Position numbers and translations under genes: made by a program. This document shows positions 33,563 to 41,780 of a stretch of DNA of 64,000 nt, in pieces; positions within the stretch are counted from its first letter, which is position 1; every line of letters starts with the position of its first letter. This DNA is from a bacterium. GTDB taxonomy: Bacteria > Chloroflexota > Anaerolineae > Caldilineales > Caldilineaceae. The stretch is taken from the NCBI GenBank assembly GCA_016124945.1, contig WGMT01000047.1, forward strand, positions 124,001 through 188,000, written 5' to 3'. Under the pieces are notes generated by a model. It was not told where the DNA came from. It saw nothing but the letters and a program-made list of their open reading frames with translations, and ran no database searches.

Positions 33563-34486
33563 ATGACCCACCTGATCACCACCCTTGGCCCCAAATTTGC
33601 CGACGAACTGGGCATAATCCTGCCGCACGAACACATCTTTGTTGACCTTGGCCCCATCGAAGCTGAAAATTGGCGCAACGCCACCGCAGAGCCCGTCATC
33701 GCGCTGATGACGCCCTACATCGAAGAGATCAAAGCGCAGGGGATCACGGCCTTGGTAGAATGTACGCCCATGGGCGTAGGCCGCCGCGCCGACATCGACC
33801 GCGCTGTCTCCGAAGCCACAGGATTGCCTGTGCTGGTGCCGACAGGCATCTACCGCGAGCCGTGGGTGCCCGACTGGGCCATGCAAGCCAGCGAAGACGA
33901 ACTCACCGATTGGATGCTGAGCGAGTTGACCGGCGAAATCGAAGAGAGCGGCGTACAGGCGGCGTGGATCAAAGTCAGCGCCGGCGATGACGGCATCACC
34001 CCGGTCGAAAGCAAGATCCTGCGCGCCGCCGCACGCGCCGGGCGTGAGACCAACGCCATCATCGGCAGCCACACCATCCGCGGGCGTGTGGTGCGTGATC
34101 AACTGGACATCCTAGAAGACGTCGGCTACACTGCCGAACGCTTTATCTGGATCCATACGCAAAACGAACCCGACTTCGACCTTCACCTGGAAATGGCGCG
34201 GCGCGGCGCGTGGATTGAGTACGACTTCATCGGCAGCGACCGCTTCGACGACGCCTGGCATGTGGACCACATTGGCCGCGTCCTCGATGCGGGGTTCGGT
34301 GCCCAACTACTCCTGAGCCACGACCGCGGCTGGTATGATCCCTCAAAGCCCGGCGGCGGCGTCCCCCGCCCGTATACGCCGTTGGTAGCGTCCTTGCTGC
34401 CGGCGTTGCGCGCCGCGGGCATTGACGAAGCGACGATCCGGCAGATCACCGAAGACAACCCATTCCGCGCGTATAGCCGTCCTTGA
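33563..34486 (+). CDS. Phosphotriesterase-family metal hydrolase (lactonase-like)
   Basis: A 307-residue TIM barrel. The full binuclear metal set can be read: His22 and His24 (PHEHIF), the lysine to be carboxylated Lys137 (WIKVSA), His170 (GSHT), His198 (WIHTQNE) and Asp254 (LSHDRGW). Bacterial members are phosphotriesterases, lactonases or PHP proteins. Followed by an RraA-like gene and a sugar-type ABC transporter, it more likely hydrolyses a sugar lactone than an organophosphate; this is inference. The stop TGA abuts the next repeat (TGATAGAACGCGG). Confidence 0.9.
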   Translation: MTHLITTLGPKFADELGIILPHEHIFVDLGPIEAENWRNATAEPVIALMTPYIEEIKAQGITALVECTPMGVGRRADIDRAVSEATGLPVLVPTGIYREPWVPDWAMQASEDELTDWMLSELTGEIEESGVQAAWIKVSAGDDGITPVESKILRAAARAGRETNAIIGSHTIRGRVVRDQLDILEDVGYTAERFIWIHTQNEPDFDLHLEMARRGAWIEYDFIGSDRFDDAWHVDHIGRVLDAGFGAQLLLSHDRGWYDPSKPGGGVPRPYTPLVASLLPALRAAGIDEATIRQITEDNPFRAYSRP

Positions 34487-34577
34487 TAGAACGCGGATTG
34501 GGCGGATTGAGCGGATCAAACGGATTTTCCCAGAAATCTCTGAAAATCCGCCTGGATCTGCTCAATCCGCGTTCTAT
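34486..34577. repeat. Iterated-word palindrome, GCGGATT family
   Basis: ATAGAACGCGGATTGGGCGG on the left and its partner CAATCCGCGTTCTAT on the right, with an inner CAGAAATCTCTG-like hairpin. It separates the phosphotriesterase-family and RraA-like genes. Confidence 0.93.
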
Positions 34578-34610
34578 TTCTTTATCCAATCCACCCGAAA
34601 GAAGAAATCC

Positions 34611-35345
34611 ATGACCAACCGCTCTATACGCCCTGTGACCCTAACCGACGAAGCCGTGGCGAAGCTCAAACAGGTGTCGACGGCGACGTTGACCTCTCAG
34701 TTGAACAAGCGTGGACTACGCAACACCTTCATGGCCGGGGTCTACCCCCTGTGCCCGGATCTGCGGCTGGTGGGCTATGCGTTCACCCTACGCTACATCC
34801 CCGCCCGTGAGGACCTGGCCGACGAATTGTACGACAACACCAAAAACGTGCAGCGCCTCGCCGTCGAAGCGATTGGCGAGGGCGATGTGTTGGTGATCGA
34901 CGCCCGCAATGAAGCTGATCAGGCAGCCACTCTAGGAAACATTTTGGGGACGCGGGTGAAAGTCCGCGGCGCAGCGGGGATCGTCACCGACGGCGCGTTG
35001 CGCGACACCCCCGGCTTCCAGGAACTTGCGTTGCCGTCCTATATTCGTGCGCCACATGCCACCACTTCGTTTGTGGCCCACCACCCGGTGGAGATGCAGG
35101 TGCCCATTGGCTGCGGCGGTGTGGCCGTGATCCCCGGCGACGTCATTGTGGGCGATGCTGAAGGGGTGGTGGTGATTCCGGCCAAGATGGCCGAGTCGGT
35201 CGCTCACGACGCCTACGAACAAGAGATCCGCGAGGAATTCTTCCAGCAAAAAGTGGCGGGCGGCGCGTCGATCCTCGGGGTTTACCCACCGAATGAGCAG
35301 ACATTGGCCGAGTTCGAGTCTTGGCGCAAAGCACAGGGCAAGTGA
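34611..35345 (+). CDS. RraA-family protein (aldolase/demethylmenaquinone-methyltransferase-like fold)
   Basis: A 244-residue protein from ATG 34611; the longer ORF includes repeat DNA. The family motif is GAAGIVTDGALRDTPG (Asp127 and Arg131), preceded by NILG. These residues form the divalent metal and pyruvate-enolate site in HMG/CHA aldolases and are kept in RraA. In this catabolic context an aldolase acting on a 4-hydroxy-2-oxo-acid is more likely than RNase E inhibition. Confidence 0.85.
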   Translation: MTNRSIRPVTLTDEAVAKLKQVSTATLTSQLNKRGLRNTFMAGVYPLCPDLRLVGYAFTLRYIPAREDLADELYDNTKNVQRLAVEAIGEGDVLVIDARNEADQAATLGNILGTRVKVRGAAGIVTDGALRDTPGFQELALPSYIRAPHATTSFVAHHPVEMQVPIGCGGVAVIPGDVIVGDAEGVVVIPAKMAESVAHDAYEQEIREEFFQQKVAGGASILGVYPPNEQTLAEFESWRKAQGK

Positions 35346-35368
35346 CGATTTGTTGGGCCAAAGAGATG

Positions 35369-35396
35369 GGGCTGACCAGTTGGTCAGCCCTTTTTA
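35369..35396 (+). terminator. Rho-independent terminator after the RraA-like gene
   Basis: GGGCTGACC / GGTCAGCCC with a 4-base AGTT loop and five T. Confidence 0.95.
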
Positions 35397-35530
35397 GTGC
35401 ATTTGACGTAGGTTATGGATTCTGCTATGGTGTTCTCAACTTGGACAAACCTGCATGTTTCAACCCCCCATGGTTGTGCAGAGATGTCGAAGATTCCCCT
35501 CGCTTTTCTGCTAAGCTGAATTTTCCTAGC

Positions 35531-35604
35531 GCCCACCAACGTTGGGCGATTCAATCTAGCCCACCAACGTTGGGCGATTCAATCTAGCCCACCAACGTTG
35601 GGCG
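35531..35604 (+). repeat. 28-bp tandem repeat with a palindromic core, upstream of the ABC transporter
   Basis: GCCCACCAACGTTGGGCGAT plus TCAATCTA occurs twice exactly and a third time for its first 18 bases. Each copy holds the perfect dyad CCAACGTTGG, so three equivalent sites are spaced 28 bases apart (nearly three helical turns). It lies about 230 bases before the sugar-binding protein gene. The remainder of this 490-base gap shows no gene. Confidence 0.95.
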
Positions 35605-35835
35605 GTTTATTCCCGTGACGCTTTAATAACGGACAGCCTGTGCGGAGAAACTGCATAGGTCTTCAACAAACGCCGGCATCCCTCCGGTGGACAAGCGCCT
35701 TTCTCTACGTATTGGCATCCCAGGTATTCCCGACCGGGCCCAATGCGTACGGTTCTGTTACCTATCCCCATTTGCATTGCATCCGTTTCCCATCAACTAT
35801 TGGATGACAACTACTGTATGACAAGGAGGAAGACT

Positions 35836-37227
35836 GTGACGACTAAAGGTGTATCAAGACGTGATTTTCTCCGTTTTGCCGGTGGCGCAGCGGGCGTCTC
35901 ACTGCTGGCTGCTTGTGTGCCAACGGCCCCTGCCCCCGGTGGTGGCACTGCATCGGACGCGCCTGCTGCCGAACCCAGCACGTTGTGGGTGCTTCACAAG
36001 CAGGATTTTCATCCCGAGTACAACGACTTCATGCGCGCCCACATTGTACAGTTCGCCGAGTCGAAGGGGCTGATGTTGGATGTCAACTTCACCGCCGGCT
36101 TCCAGACGGGTGGCGACATCACCATGATTGCGGCGTCTGTCCAGGCCGGCGACCCGCCTGACGTCTGGATCGACAACATCAATCCCTTCCAACTCAACCA
36201 GTTGGGCGTGTTGCAGCCGTTGAGCGACCTGCAAGCTGAGGTCAGCGCCATGTACGGCGAACCCAATCCCCGTCCTAAGGCCGAAACTTTGCTGGATGGC
36301 GAGTATGTTGGCGTTACCCTGCACTGCCGCAGCGATGGTGGCTGGGCGCGCAGCGACATCTTCGAAGCCGCGGGCATTGACGTCGTCGCCCTGCGCACCT
36401 TTGACGAACTGCGTGAGGCTGCTATGGCCATCTCCGACTCAGCCGCCGAGATGTGGGGCTGGGGCATGACGGTCAACCGCGGTGGCGACGGCGGTTACCT
36501 GGTCAATCGTGTCCTTAACGGTTGGGGCGCAACTTGGACGGACGAGACCGGCACCAAAGTGACCATCGATTCGCCCGAAGCGGTGGCTGCCGTCGAATGG
36601 TTGGTGGATACCTACACCAATCCGGCTTGGGAGGCAATGCTTCCTCCCGGCATCTTGAGCTGGACGGACAGTTCGAACAACGAAGCCTACCTGGGCAGCA
36701 AGGTTGCCTACACTCAGAACGCCGGTACTGTCTACGCCAAGGCGGTGGTGGATGGGAATGAAGTGGCCCCTGTCACTGTCTATGATCCGCCCAAGGGCGG
36801 CCCCGCCATTCAAGACTTCAACGGCCTGGGCGGCATGTATTTGCATCTGATTCAGGGTGCCAAGGCAGCGCAGAGCGGCAAAGAGCTGATTATGAGCTTT
36901 TTTGAAGAGGATGTCCTCAAGGCTATGTACCAGTCGGCGACGGCCTACGCTGTGCCGGGTTACGATGCCATGTGGGATTGGGAAGAGATCTCGAGCGAGC
37001 CGATTTCACTCGCTTTGAAGGCCGTCGCCCTCGATCCCACCGGCTGGACGGGTCTTTCGTGGCCTGGCCCGAGCACGGCGCAAATGGGCGCCGTGGGCAC
37101 AGCCAGCCTGCACACCGACATGATCGCCAACGTGATCAACGGTCAGATGACGCCGGCTGAAGCTGTGACAGATGCCGCGGAAAAGTCGATTGCAATCTTC
37201 AATGAGTTCGGTGTTGCCGGTACATAA
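35836..37227 (+). CDS. Tat-exported lipoprotein, sugar ABC transporter substrate-binding protein
   Basis: A 463-residue protein. I choose GTG 35836, which has AAGGAGG six bases upstream; the ATG at 35818 would put that site inside the gene. The N-terminus has a twin-arginine motif (SRRDFLRFAGG, Arg8-Arg9) and a lipobox ending LLAAC (Cys27). The mature part follows the family-1 solute-binding pattern (NDFMRAHIVQFAESKG, PPDVWIDNINPFQLNQLGVL, SPEAVAAVEWLVD). It captures a carbohydrate for the fused permease immediately downstream. The ligand is unknown. Confidence 0.92.
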   Translation: MTTKGVSRRDFLRFAGGAAGVSLLAACVPTAPAPGGGTASDAPAAEPSTLWVLHKQDFHPEYNDFMRAHIVQFAESKGLMLDVNFTAGFQTGGDITMIAASVQAGDPPDVWIDNINPFQLNQLGVLQPLSDLQAEVSAMYGEPNPRPKAETLLDGEYVGVTLHCRSDGGWARSDIFEAAGIDVVALRTFDELREAAMAISDSAAEMWGWGMTVNRGGDGGYLVNRVLNGWGATWTDETGTKVTIDSPEAVAAVEWLVDTYTNPAWEAMLPPGILSWTDSSNNEAYLGSKVAYTQNAGTVYAKAVVDGNEVAPVTVYDPPKGGPAIQDFNGLGGMYLHLIQGAKAAQSGKELIMSFFEEDVLKAMYQSATAYAVPGYDAMWDWEEISSEPISLALKAVALDPTGWTGLSWPGPSTAQMGAVGTASLHTDMIANVINGQMTPAEAVTDAAEKSIAIFNEFGVAGT

Positions 37228-37351
37228 GTTGCTTTGACGATGTGCAAACAGCGGTGGCTTCAAACTTGAATCCACCGCTGAGTTGTCTTCGGCTGAGTTG
37301 TCTTCGGAAATGCTGGGCGTACCCTATGAGTGAGGTTGGGAGAAGGAACAT

Positions 37352-39322
37352 ATGAGCCAACAAACGACCCCAATCGGGTTAGACGTTTCGGACTATCGGC
37401 AACGGAAGAGTCTGAGCGCAAGTTTGAAAGACATGCTGGGTCGGGATTGGACAACGGCATATGTTTTTGTTCTGCCGACCATCTTGCTCTTGGGTGGGTT
37501 GATTGCCTACCCCTTTCTGAATGCGCTTTATTTGAGTTTTACCAACACGGTTTCGCTCCGGACAGGTCCTTTTGTGGGGCTGGCGAACTATGAATCGCTG
37601 TGGGCGGATAGTGTTTTTCGTCAGGCGGTGTCGAATACCATCGTCTACACCGTTTTCTCCGTCTTTTTTAAGTTTTGGTTTGGTCTCCTTGCCGCCATCT
37701 TGCTCAATCGCCTCAAGCGATTCCGCGAGATCCTGACGGCGCTGGTGCTCCTGCCCTGGATCGTTCCCTCTATCGTCATCGCCATTACCTGGCGTAACCT
37801 GCTTGATCCGCTCTACGGCGGCGTCAATCAGTTCCTCATCCAGATGGGCTTTGTCGAACGTGGCTTTCCGTGGTTGGGCGACTATGCCACAGCCATGCCA
37901 TCGGTGATCATGGTCAACATCTGGCAAGGCATTCCCTTTTTCACGATTATGATGTTGGCGGGTCTTAGCTCCATTGATACGGAACTGTACGAAGCTGCCC
38001 GCATCGACGGCGCCAGCGCCTGGCGTCTCTTCCTGCACGTGACCCTGCCCGGTCTGCGCTATGTGATCATCGTGGCGACGCTGCTTTCGACGATCTGGAC
38101 ATTCAACGGCTTTACCGACGTCTTCCTGCTTACGAATGGCGGCCCTGCCGGGGCGACACGGGTCTACTCGATTCTGGCTTGGGAGTATGCGATCCAGGGG
38201 TTGCGGATCGGGCGCGGCGTAGCTGTGGCCATGACCATGGCGCCTGTGTTGGCGGTGATCATCTTCTTCCTGGGGCAGTACATGTCTGCCGGCGGCGCTG
38301 TTGAAGAGCCCACCGCCAAAGAAAAACAACGTGCCAAGAACAGCCCAATTGCGATTCTAACGTGGCCGTTTCGTGCACTATTGAAGTTGGTGATGAGTGT
38401 TTTCTGGCTGGTGAACGACACTATCGAAACGCTGTTGGAGAAGTTATCCAACTCGATTCGCCGTATGACGGGCAACACCCAGCCCAAAAAAGGACGGGGC
38501 ATCTGGGTCGGCTTCTTTGCGGGGCTGGCGTTGACGATTATTCTCTTGTTCGAACTGTTGCCATTCTACTGGGTTGTGATTACAGCGTTCAAGACTACCG
38601 CCCAATACACCACCTTCCAGTCGGTCTTCTGGCCGGATCCGTGGTCTTTGGAACAGTTCGATGTGCTGTTTGGGCCGACGCGCGCCTTTGGCCTGTGGTA
38701 TCAGAACACAGTGGTGGTGGCACTGGTCAGCACTGTCGTGTCGGTGGCGGTTGCTTCTTTGGGGGCGTATGGTTTAACGCGTCTGCGCTGGCGTGGGGCG
38801 AATTTCTTTAGCAGCATGGTGTTGATCGCCTACCTGATGCCACCGGTGCTGATGTTTATCCCCATCTACCAGATTTTCGCCGCCCTGCAATTGACAAACT
38901 CACTGGCCGGCCTGATGATCGCCTACCCGACCTTCTCGCTGCCGTTCGCCACCTGGTTGATGATGGGCTACTACGCATCCATCCCCAAAGAGCTGGAAGA
39001 AGCGGCCTTGATCGACGGCTGTAACCACTTCCAGGCATGGTATCGCATCGTGTTGCCATTGGCGGCACCTGCGTTGTTGGCGGCTTCGCTCTTCTCCATC
39101 ACCGGCGCGTGGAAGGAATTCATCTTCGCCTACGTCTTCCTCTCCAAGGAGCGTCTACTTACACTCTCTGTGGGCCTGGCCAAGATGATCGTGGGCGACA
39201 TTCTGCCCTGGGGCCAATTGATGGCGGCCGCCCTGCTGATGGCCATCCATGTGGTGATCCTCTACATGTTCGGCCAGCGCTTCATGGTAGCCGGGCTGAC
39301 GGCGGGTGCTGTCAAGGGGTAG
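37352..39322 (+). CDS. Fused MalF-MalG-type ABC sugar permease in one chain
   Basis: A 656-residue protein combining two permeases normally encoded separately. Residues about 33-312 are the MalF/UgpA-like half with the EAA loop EAARIDGASAWRLF (214-227). A charged linker with an extra hydrophobic segment (about 312-385) leads to the MalG/UgpE-like half with its own EAA loop EAALIDGCNHFQAW (550-563). No stop or frameshift separates them. It forms the membrane channel for the lipoprotein upstream. No ATPase gene is present, so a shared MsmX/MsmK-type ATPase encoded elsewhere is expected. Confidence 0.93.
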   Translation: MSQQTTPIGLDVSDYRQRKSLSASLKDMLGRDWTTAYVFVLPTILLLGGLIAYPFLNALYLSFTNTVSLRTGPFVGLANYESLWADSVFRQAVSNTIVYTVFSVFFKFWFGLLAAILLNRLKRFREILTALVLLPWIVPSIVIAITWRNLLDPLYGGVNQFLIQMGFVERGFPWLGDYATAMPSVIMVNIWQGIPFFTIMMLAGLSSIDTELYEAARIDGASAWRLFLHVTLPGLRYVIIVATLLSTIWTFNGFTDVFLLTNGGPAGATRVYSILAWEYAIQGLRIGRGVAVAMTMAPVLAVIIFFLGQYMSAGGAVEEPTAKEKQRAKNSPIAILTWPFRALLKLVMSVFWLVNDTIETLLEKLSNSIRRMTGNTQPKKGRGIWVGFFAGLALTIILLFELLPFYWVVITAFKTTAQYTTFQSVFWPDPWSLEQFDVLFGPTRAFGLWYQNTVVVALVSTVVSVAVASLGAYGLTRLRWRGANFFSSMVLIAYLMPPVLMFIPIYQIFAALQLTNSLAGLMIAYPTFSLPFATWLMMGYYASIPKELEEAALIDGCNHFQAWYRIVLPLAAPALLAASLFSITGAWKEFIFAYVFLSKERLLTLSVGLAKMIVGDILPWGQLMAAALLMAIHVVILYMFGQRFMVAGLTAGAVKG

Positions 39323-39418
39323 AAGAAATGAATAAAGAATAAAGATTGGGTAGACGAGGTTGGTTGATCAAATGGAACCAATTTCGTCTACCCAATCTTT
39401 ATTCTTTATTCATTTCTT
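39323..39418. repeat. Perfect 35-bp inverted repeat with 26-base loop at convergent gene ends
   Basis: Arms 39323-39357 and 39384-39418 are exact complements (outer end AAGAAATGAATAAAGAATAA). The permease stop is at the left edge and the lipoprotein stop at 39420. It shares the AATAAAGATTGGGT word with the palindrome at 22345. Confidence 0.97.
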
Positions 39419-39419
39419 T

Positions 39420-39950
39420 TCATTCATTTGAAATTACCGGCGTCACCATGCGGCAATAGTCCAACTCCCACGTTTCGAGCTTGTCTTCGTTGAAGGCCTC
39501 GTTCTCGCGGACGGCGGCCACCGCTTCATACTGCGCCCTGCACTTGAAGGTGACGACGTCGCCGGGAAGCAGTGCAACCGCCTTGGTGTCAGTAGTCTTC
39601 AGGACGATGATCTGATTTGGCGGCGCGTACGGCGTTGCCGGTTCCGCCGAGCGTACCAGCAGGCGCACAAAGCCCTTTCCCCCGAATTCAGCCCCGAAAT
39701 AAGAGCCGCCCAGGTATCCGTATCCCCGCGCCTGCACGCCGGTGACGTCGCCCTGTGCCGGCGCAACTTGCTGGCTGAGGCTGGCAACGTCGCCCACCAC
39801 CCGCCCGTTGATGGTGTAGACGTTGTCGTCTACGGGGATGCGGGCGTTGGCGCTGTACGTCTGTGGGCTGTCGCTGGCGGCTTGAGGGGCTTGTCCGCGA
39901 CAGCCGAAAAGGAAAAGCGGTACGACGAGCAGGAAGATCCATTTTTTCAT
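39420..39950 (-). CDS. Small lipoprotein of unknown function
   Basis: A 176-residue protein from ATG 39950 (GAGGA upstream; 17 extra residues in the longer ORF are not supported). The signal peptide MKKWIFLLVVPLFLFGC ends in a lipobox with Cys17. The rest has mixed beta character (GRVVGDVASLSQQVAPAQ, GDVVTFKCRAQYEAV), with two further cysteines near the end. I do not recognise a family. Confidence 0.75.
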   Translation of the reverse strand: MKKWIFLLVVPLFLFGCRGQAPQAASDSPQTYSANARIPVDDNVYTINGRVVGDVASLSQQVAPAQGDVTGVQARGYGYLGGSYFGAEFGGKGFVRLLVRSAEPATPYAPPNQIIVLKTTDTKAVALLPGDVVTFKCRAQYEAVAAVRENEAFNEDKLETWELDYCRMVTPVISNE

Positions 39951-40041
39951 GGTTGTGTCCTCGTTTTTCTTTTGGTTGTCAGATGATCTTTCTCTGAACA
40001 CAGTACGTCAACGGGTAGATTTCGTTGCAGTGGACGGTGGA

Positions 40042-40077
40042 GCGGCGAAAACAGTGCCTGGCACTGTTCTCGCCGCC
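40042..40077. repeat. Hairpin around GTGCCTGGCAC in a divergent intergenic region
   Basis: GCGGCGAAAACAGTGCC faces GGCACTGTTCTCGCCGC around a TG centre, with two mismatches. It lies between the divergent lipoprotein and GNAT genes, so a regulatory role is possible, but short palindromes of this kind are often dispersed repeats. Confidence 0.8.
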
Positions 40078-40154
40078 GCTTGACATCCCCTTCCTTTGCA
40101 GTAGACTCTACCCCAACTCGTTGTGCCGTCATCCACCAAAACAGGACACCCCAC

Positions 40155-40895
40155 ATGACACATCACATGACACATCACCAAAATGCTCTCGGGCAACCCA
40201 TCGGTGCGCCGTTGCTCGCCGACTGGACGCCGCCACCCTGGCCGGATCGTACACCGATGACAGGCCGTTTTTGCCGTATCGAGGCGCTTGATCCACAGAA
40301 ACATGCCGCTGATTTATATGCAGCGTATGCCCTTGACATTGAAGGCCGCAATTGGACCTACCTCGGCTATGGTCCGTTCAAGGACGCGGCGAGCTACCGC
40401 GCCTGGGTGGAAAGCGTCTACCAGGGTGAGGATCCACTCTTTTTCGCCATCGTTGACCGCTCTTCGGGGAAGGCGATGGGTGTGGCCAGCTACTTGCGCA
40501 TCACGCCGAGCAGCGCGTCGATTGAGGTGGGGCATTTGAATTTTGCACCATTGCTGCAACAGCGGCCTGCGGCGACCGAGGCCATGTTCTTGATGATGCA
40601 GCGTGCCTTTGCACTGGGGTATCGCCGCTACGAGTGGAAATGCGACGCGCTCAACGCACCGTCGCGGGTGGCGGCGCAGCGGCTGGGCTTTTCGTACGAA
40701 GGCATTTTCCGCCAGGCCACCGTCTACAAAGGACGCAACCGCGACACCGCCTGGTACGCCGTCATCGACAGCGAATGGACGGAACTGTGCGAACAGTTCG
40801 TCACCTGGCTGGCCCCCGAAAACTTTGACGTGGATGGCAGACAAAGGATCAGTTTGCGCACGTTGACCCGTCCACTACTGGTACAAATTGGGTAA
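40155..40895 (+). CDS. GNAT N-acetyltransferase (RimJ/RimL-like)
   Basis: A 246-residue protein from ATG 40155 with AGGA upstream. The N-terminus repeats MTHH twice (12-bp direct repeat). The acetyltransferase core shows GRFCRIEALDPQKHAADLY, AMGVASYLRITPSSASIEVG and the C-terminal block YEWKCDALNAPSRVAAQRLG with FSYEGIFRQATVYKG. These are typical of RimL-like enzymes that modify amino groups of proteins or small molecules. Substrate unknown. Confidence 0.88.
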   Translation: MTHHMTHHQNALGQPIGAPLLADWTPPPWPDRTPMTGRFCRIEALDPQKHAADLYAAYALDIEGRNWTYLGYGPFKDAASYRAWVESVYQGEDPLFFAIVDRSSGKAMGVASYLRITPSSASIEVGHLNFAPLLQQRPAATEAMFLMMQRAFALGYRRYEWKCDALNAPSRVAAQRLGFSYEGIFRQATVYKGRNRDTAWYAVIDSEWTELCEQFVTWLAPENFDVDGRQRISLRTLTRPLLVQIG

Positions 40896-41065
40896 ACCGC
40901 AAAGGACGCAAAGATCAGAGAAGAGATCCACAGATTTTACAGATTAAAAGGATTTCCAGAGGAATCTAACCCAAATCCCTCTCTGAATCCTGAAAATCCG
41001 TGAAATCTGTGGATCTCTTCTTCGCTTTTCTCTTCTGATCTTTGCGCCCTTTGCGCCTTTGCGGT
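40896..41065. repeat. Long imperfect palindrome, GCAAAGGACGCAAAG / CCACAGATTTTACAGATT words
   Basis: The left arm starts right after the GNAT stop (ACCGCAAAGGACGCAAAGAT) and the right arm ends GCGCCTTTGCGGT. Both halves iterate GCAAAG-like and CAGATT-like words. It forms most of the leader of the racemase-like gene. The same words occur at 53425-53750. Confidence 0.9.
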
Positions 41066-41093
41066 GAATTCTTTTCTCAAGGAGGAAAATGAA

Positions 41094-41744
41094 ATGGTAG
41101 CTTCCATCGCGTTTTTACACACAGCCCCGGCCAATGTGACAACCTTTGAGCGGCTTTTGCAGAAACATGCGCCCGATTTACAGGCGGTGCACATTTTAGA
41201 TGAGTCTCTGTTGAACGACGCCCGCGCCCAAGGAGCCAACGAGGCGCTGGCGGAACGGGTCCATCAGCGCATGGACGAAGCCGCCGGCGGCGCATCTCCG
41301 TTGGTGGTCTGCACCTGTTCGTCCATTGGCGGCATGGCCGAAGACAACCCTAGCGCGGCCTACCGGTCGATACGCATTGACCGCGCCATGGCCGATCAAG
41401 CCGTGGCGACTGGGGATCGTATCCTGGTGGTGGCGGCGTTGGAGAGCACGGTTGCGCCGACGCTGGCGTTGATTCAGTCTTCGGCGCAGCGGGCGGGCCG
41501 ATCCCCGCGCATTGACGTCCTGGTGGTGGCGGGTTCGTGGGATCATTTTGTGGCGGGGGATCAAGATGCCTACGAGACGGCCATAGCCTACGCTATCCAA
41601 CAGAAAAGCGACGGTGCAGACGTAATCGTGCTGGCACAGGCGACCATGGCGGGCGCTGCTGAGCGCTGTGAAGGCATGGGTGTGCCGATCCTGAGCAGCC
41701 CGGAGATTGGGATCTTGCAGGCATTGGCAGCGTTGGGGAAGTAA
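41094..41744 (+). CDS. Asp/Glu/hydantoin racemase-like protein
   Basis: A 217-residue protein from ATG 41094 (AGGAGG eight bases upstream). Alternating strands and helices carry the two-cysteine pattern of cofactor-free racemases: VVCTCSSIGGMAE in the first half and GAAERCEGMGVPIL in the second. The family racemises amino acids or hydantoins or acts as maleate isomerase. The exact substrate cannot be assigned. Confidence 0.72.
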   Translation: MVASIAFLHTAPANVTTFERLLQKHAPDLQAVHILDESLLNDARAQGANEALAERVHQRMDEAAGGASPLVVCTCSSIGGMAEDNPSAAYRSIRIDRAMADQAVATGDRILVVAALESTVAPTLALIQSSAQRAGRSPRIDVLVVAGSWDHFVAGDQDAYETAIAYAIQQKSDGADVIVLAQATMAGAAERCEGMGVPILSSPEIGILQALAALGK

Positions 41745-41745
41745 C

Positions 41746-41780
41746 GATGGTGCGCGTTGTTTATCACGCACCATCTTTTA
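41746..41780. terminator. Hairpin terminator between convergent genes
   Basis: GATGGTGCG / CGCACCATC arms (41746-41754, 41767-41775) followed by TTTTA. It lies between the racemase-like stop and the end of the TPR-CHAT gene. Confidence 0.8.

Noticed and set aside
35531..35604. Possible CRISPR array
   Set aside because: The 28-bp units are contiguous with no spacers and no cas genes are present.
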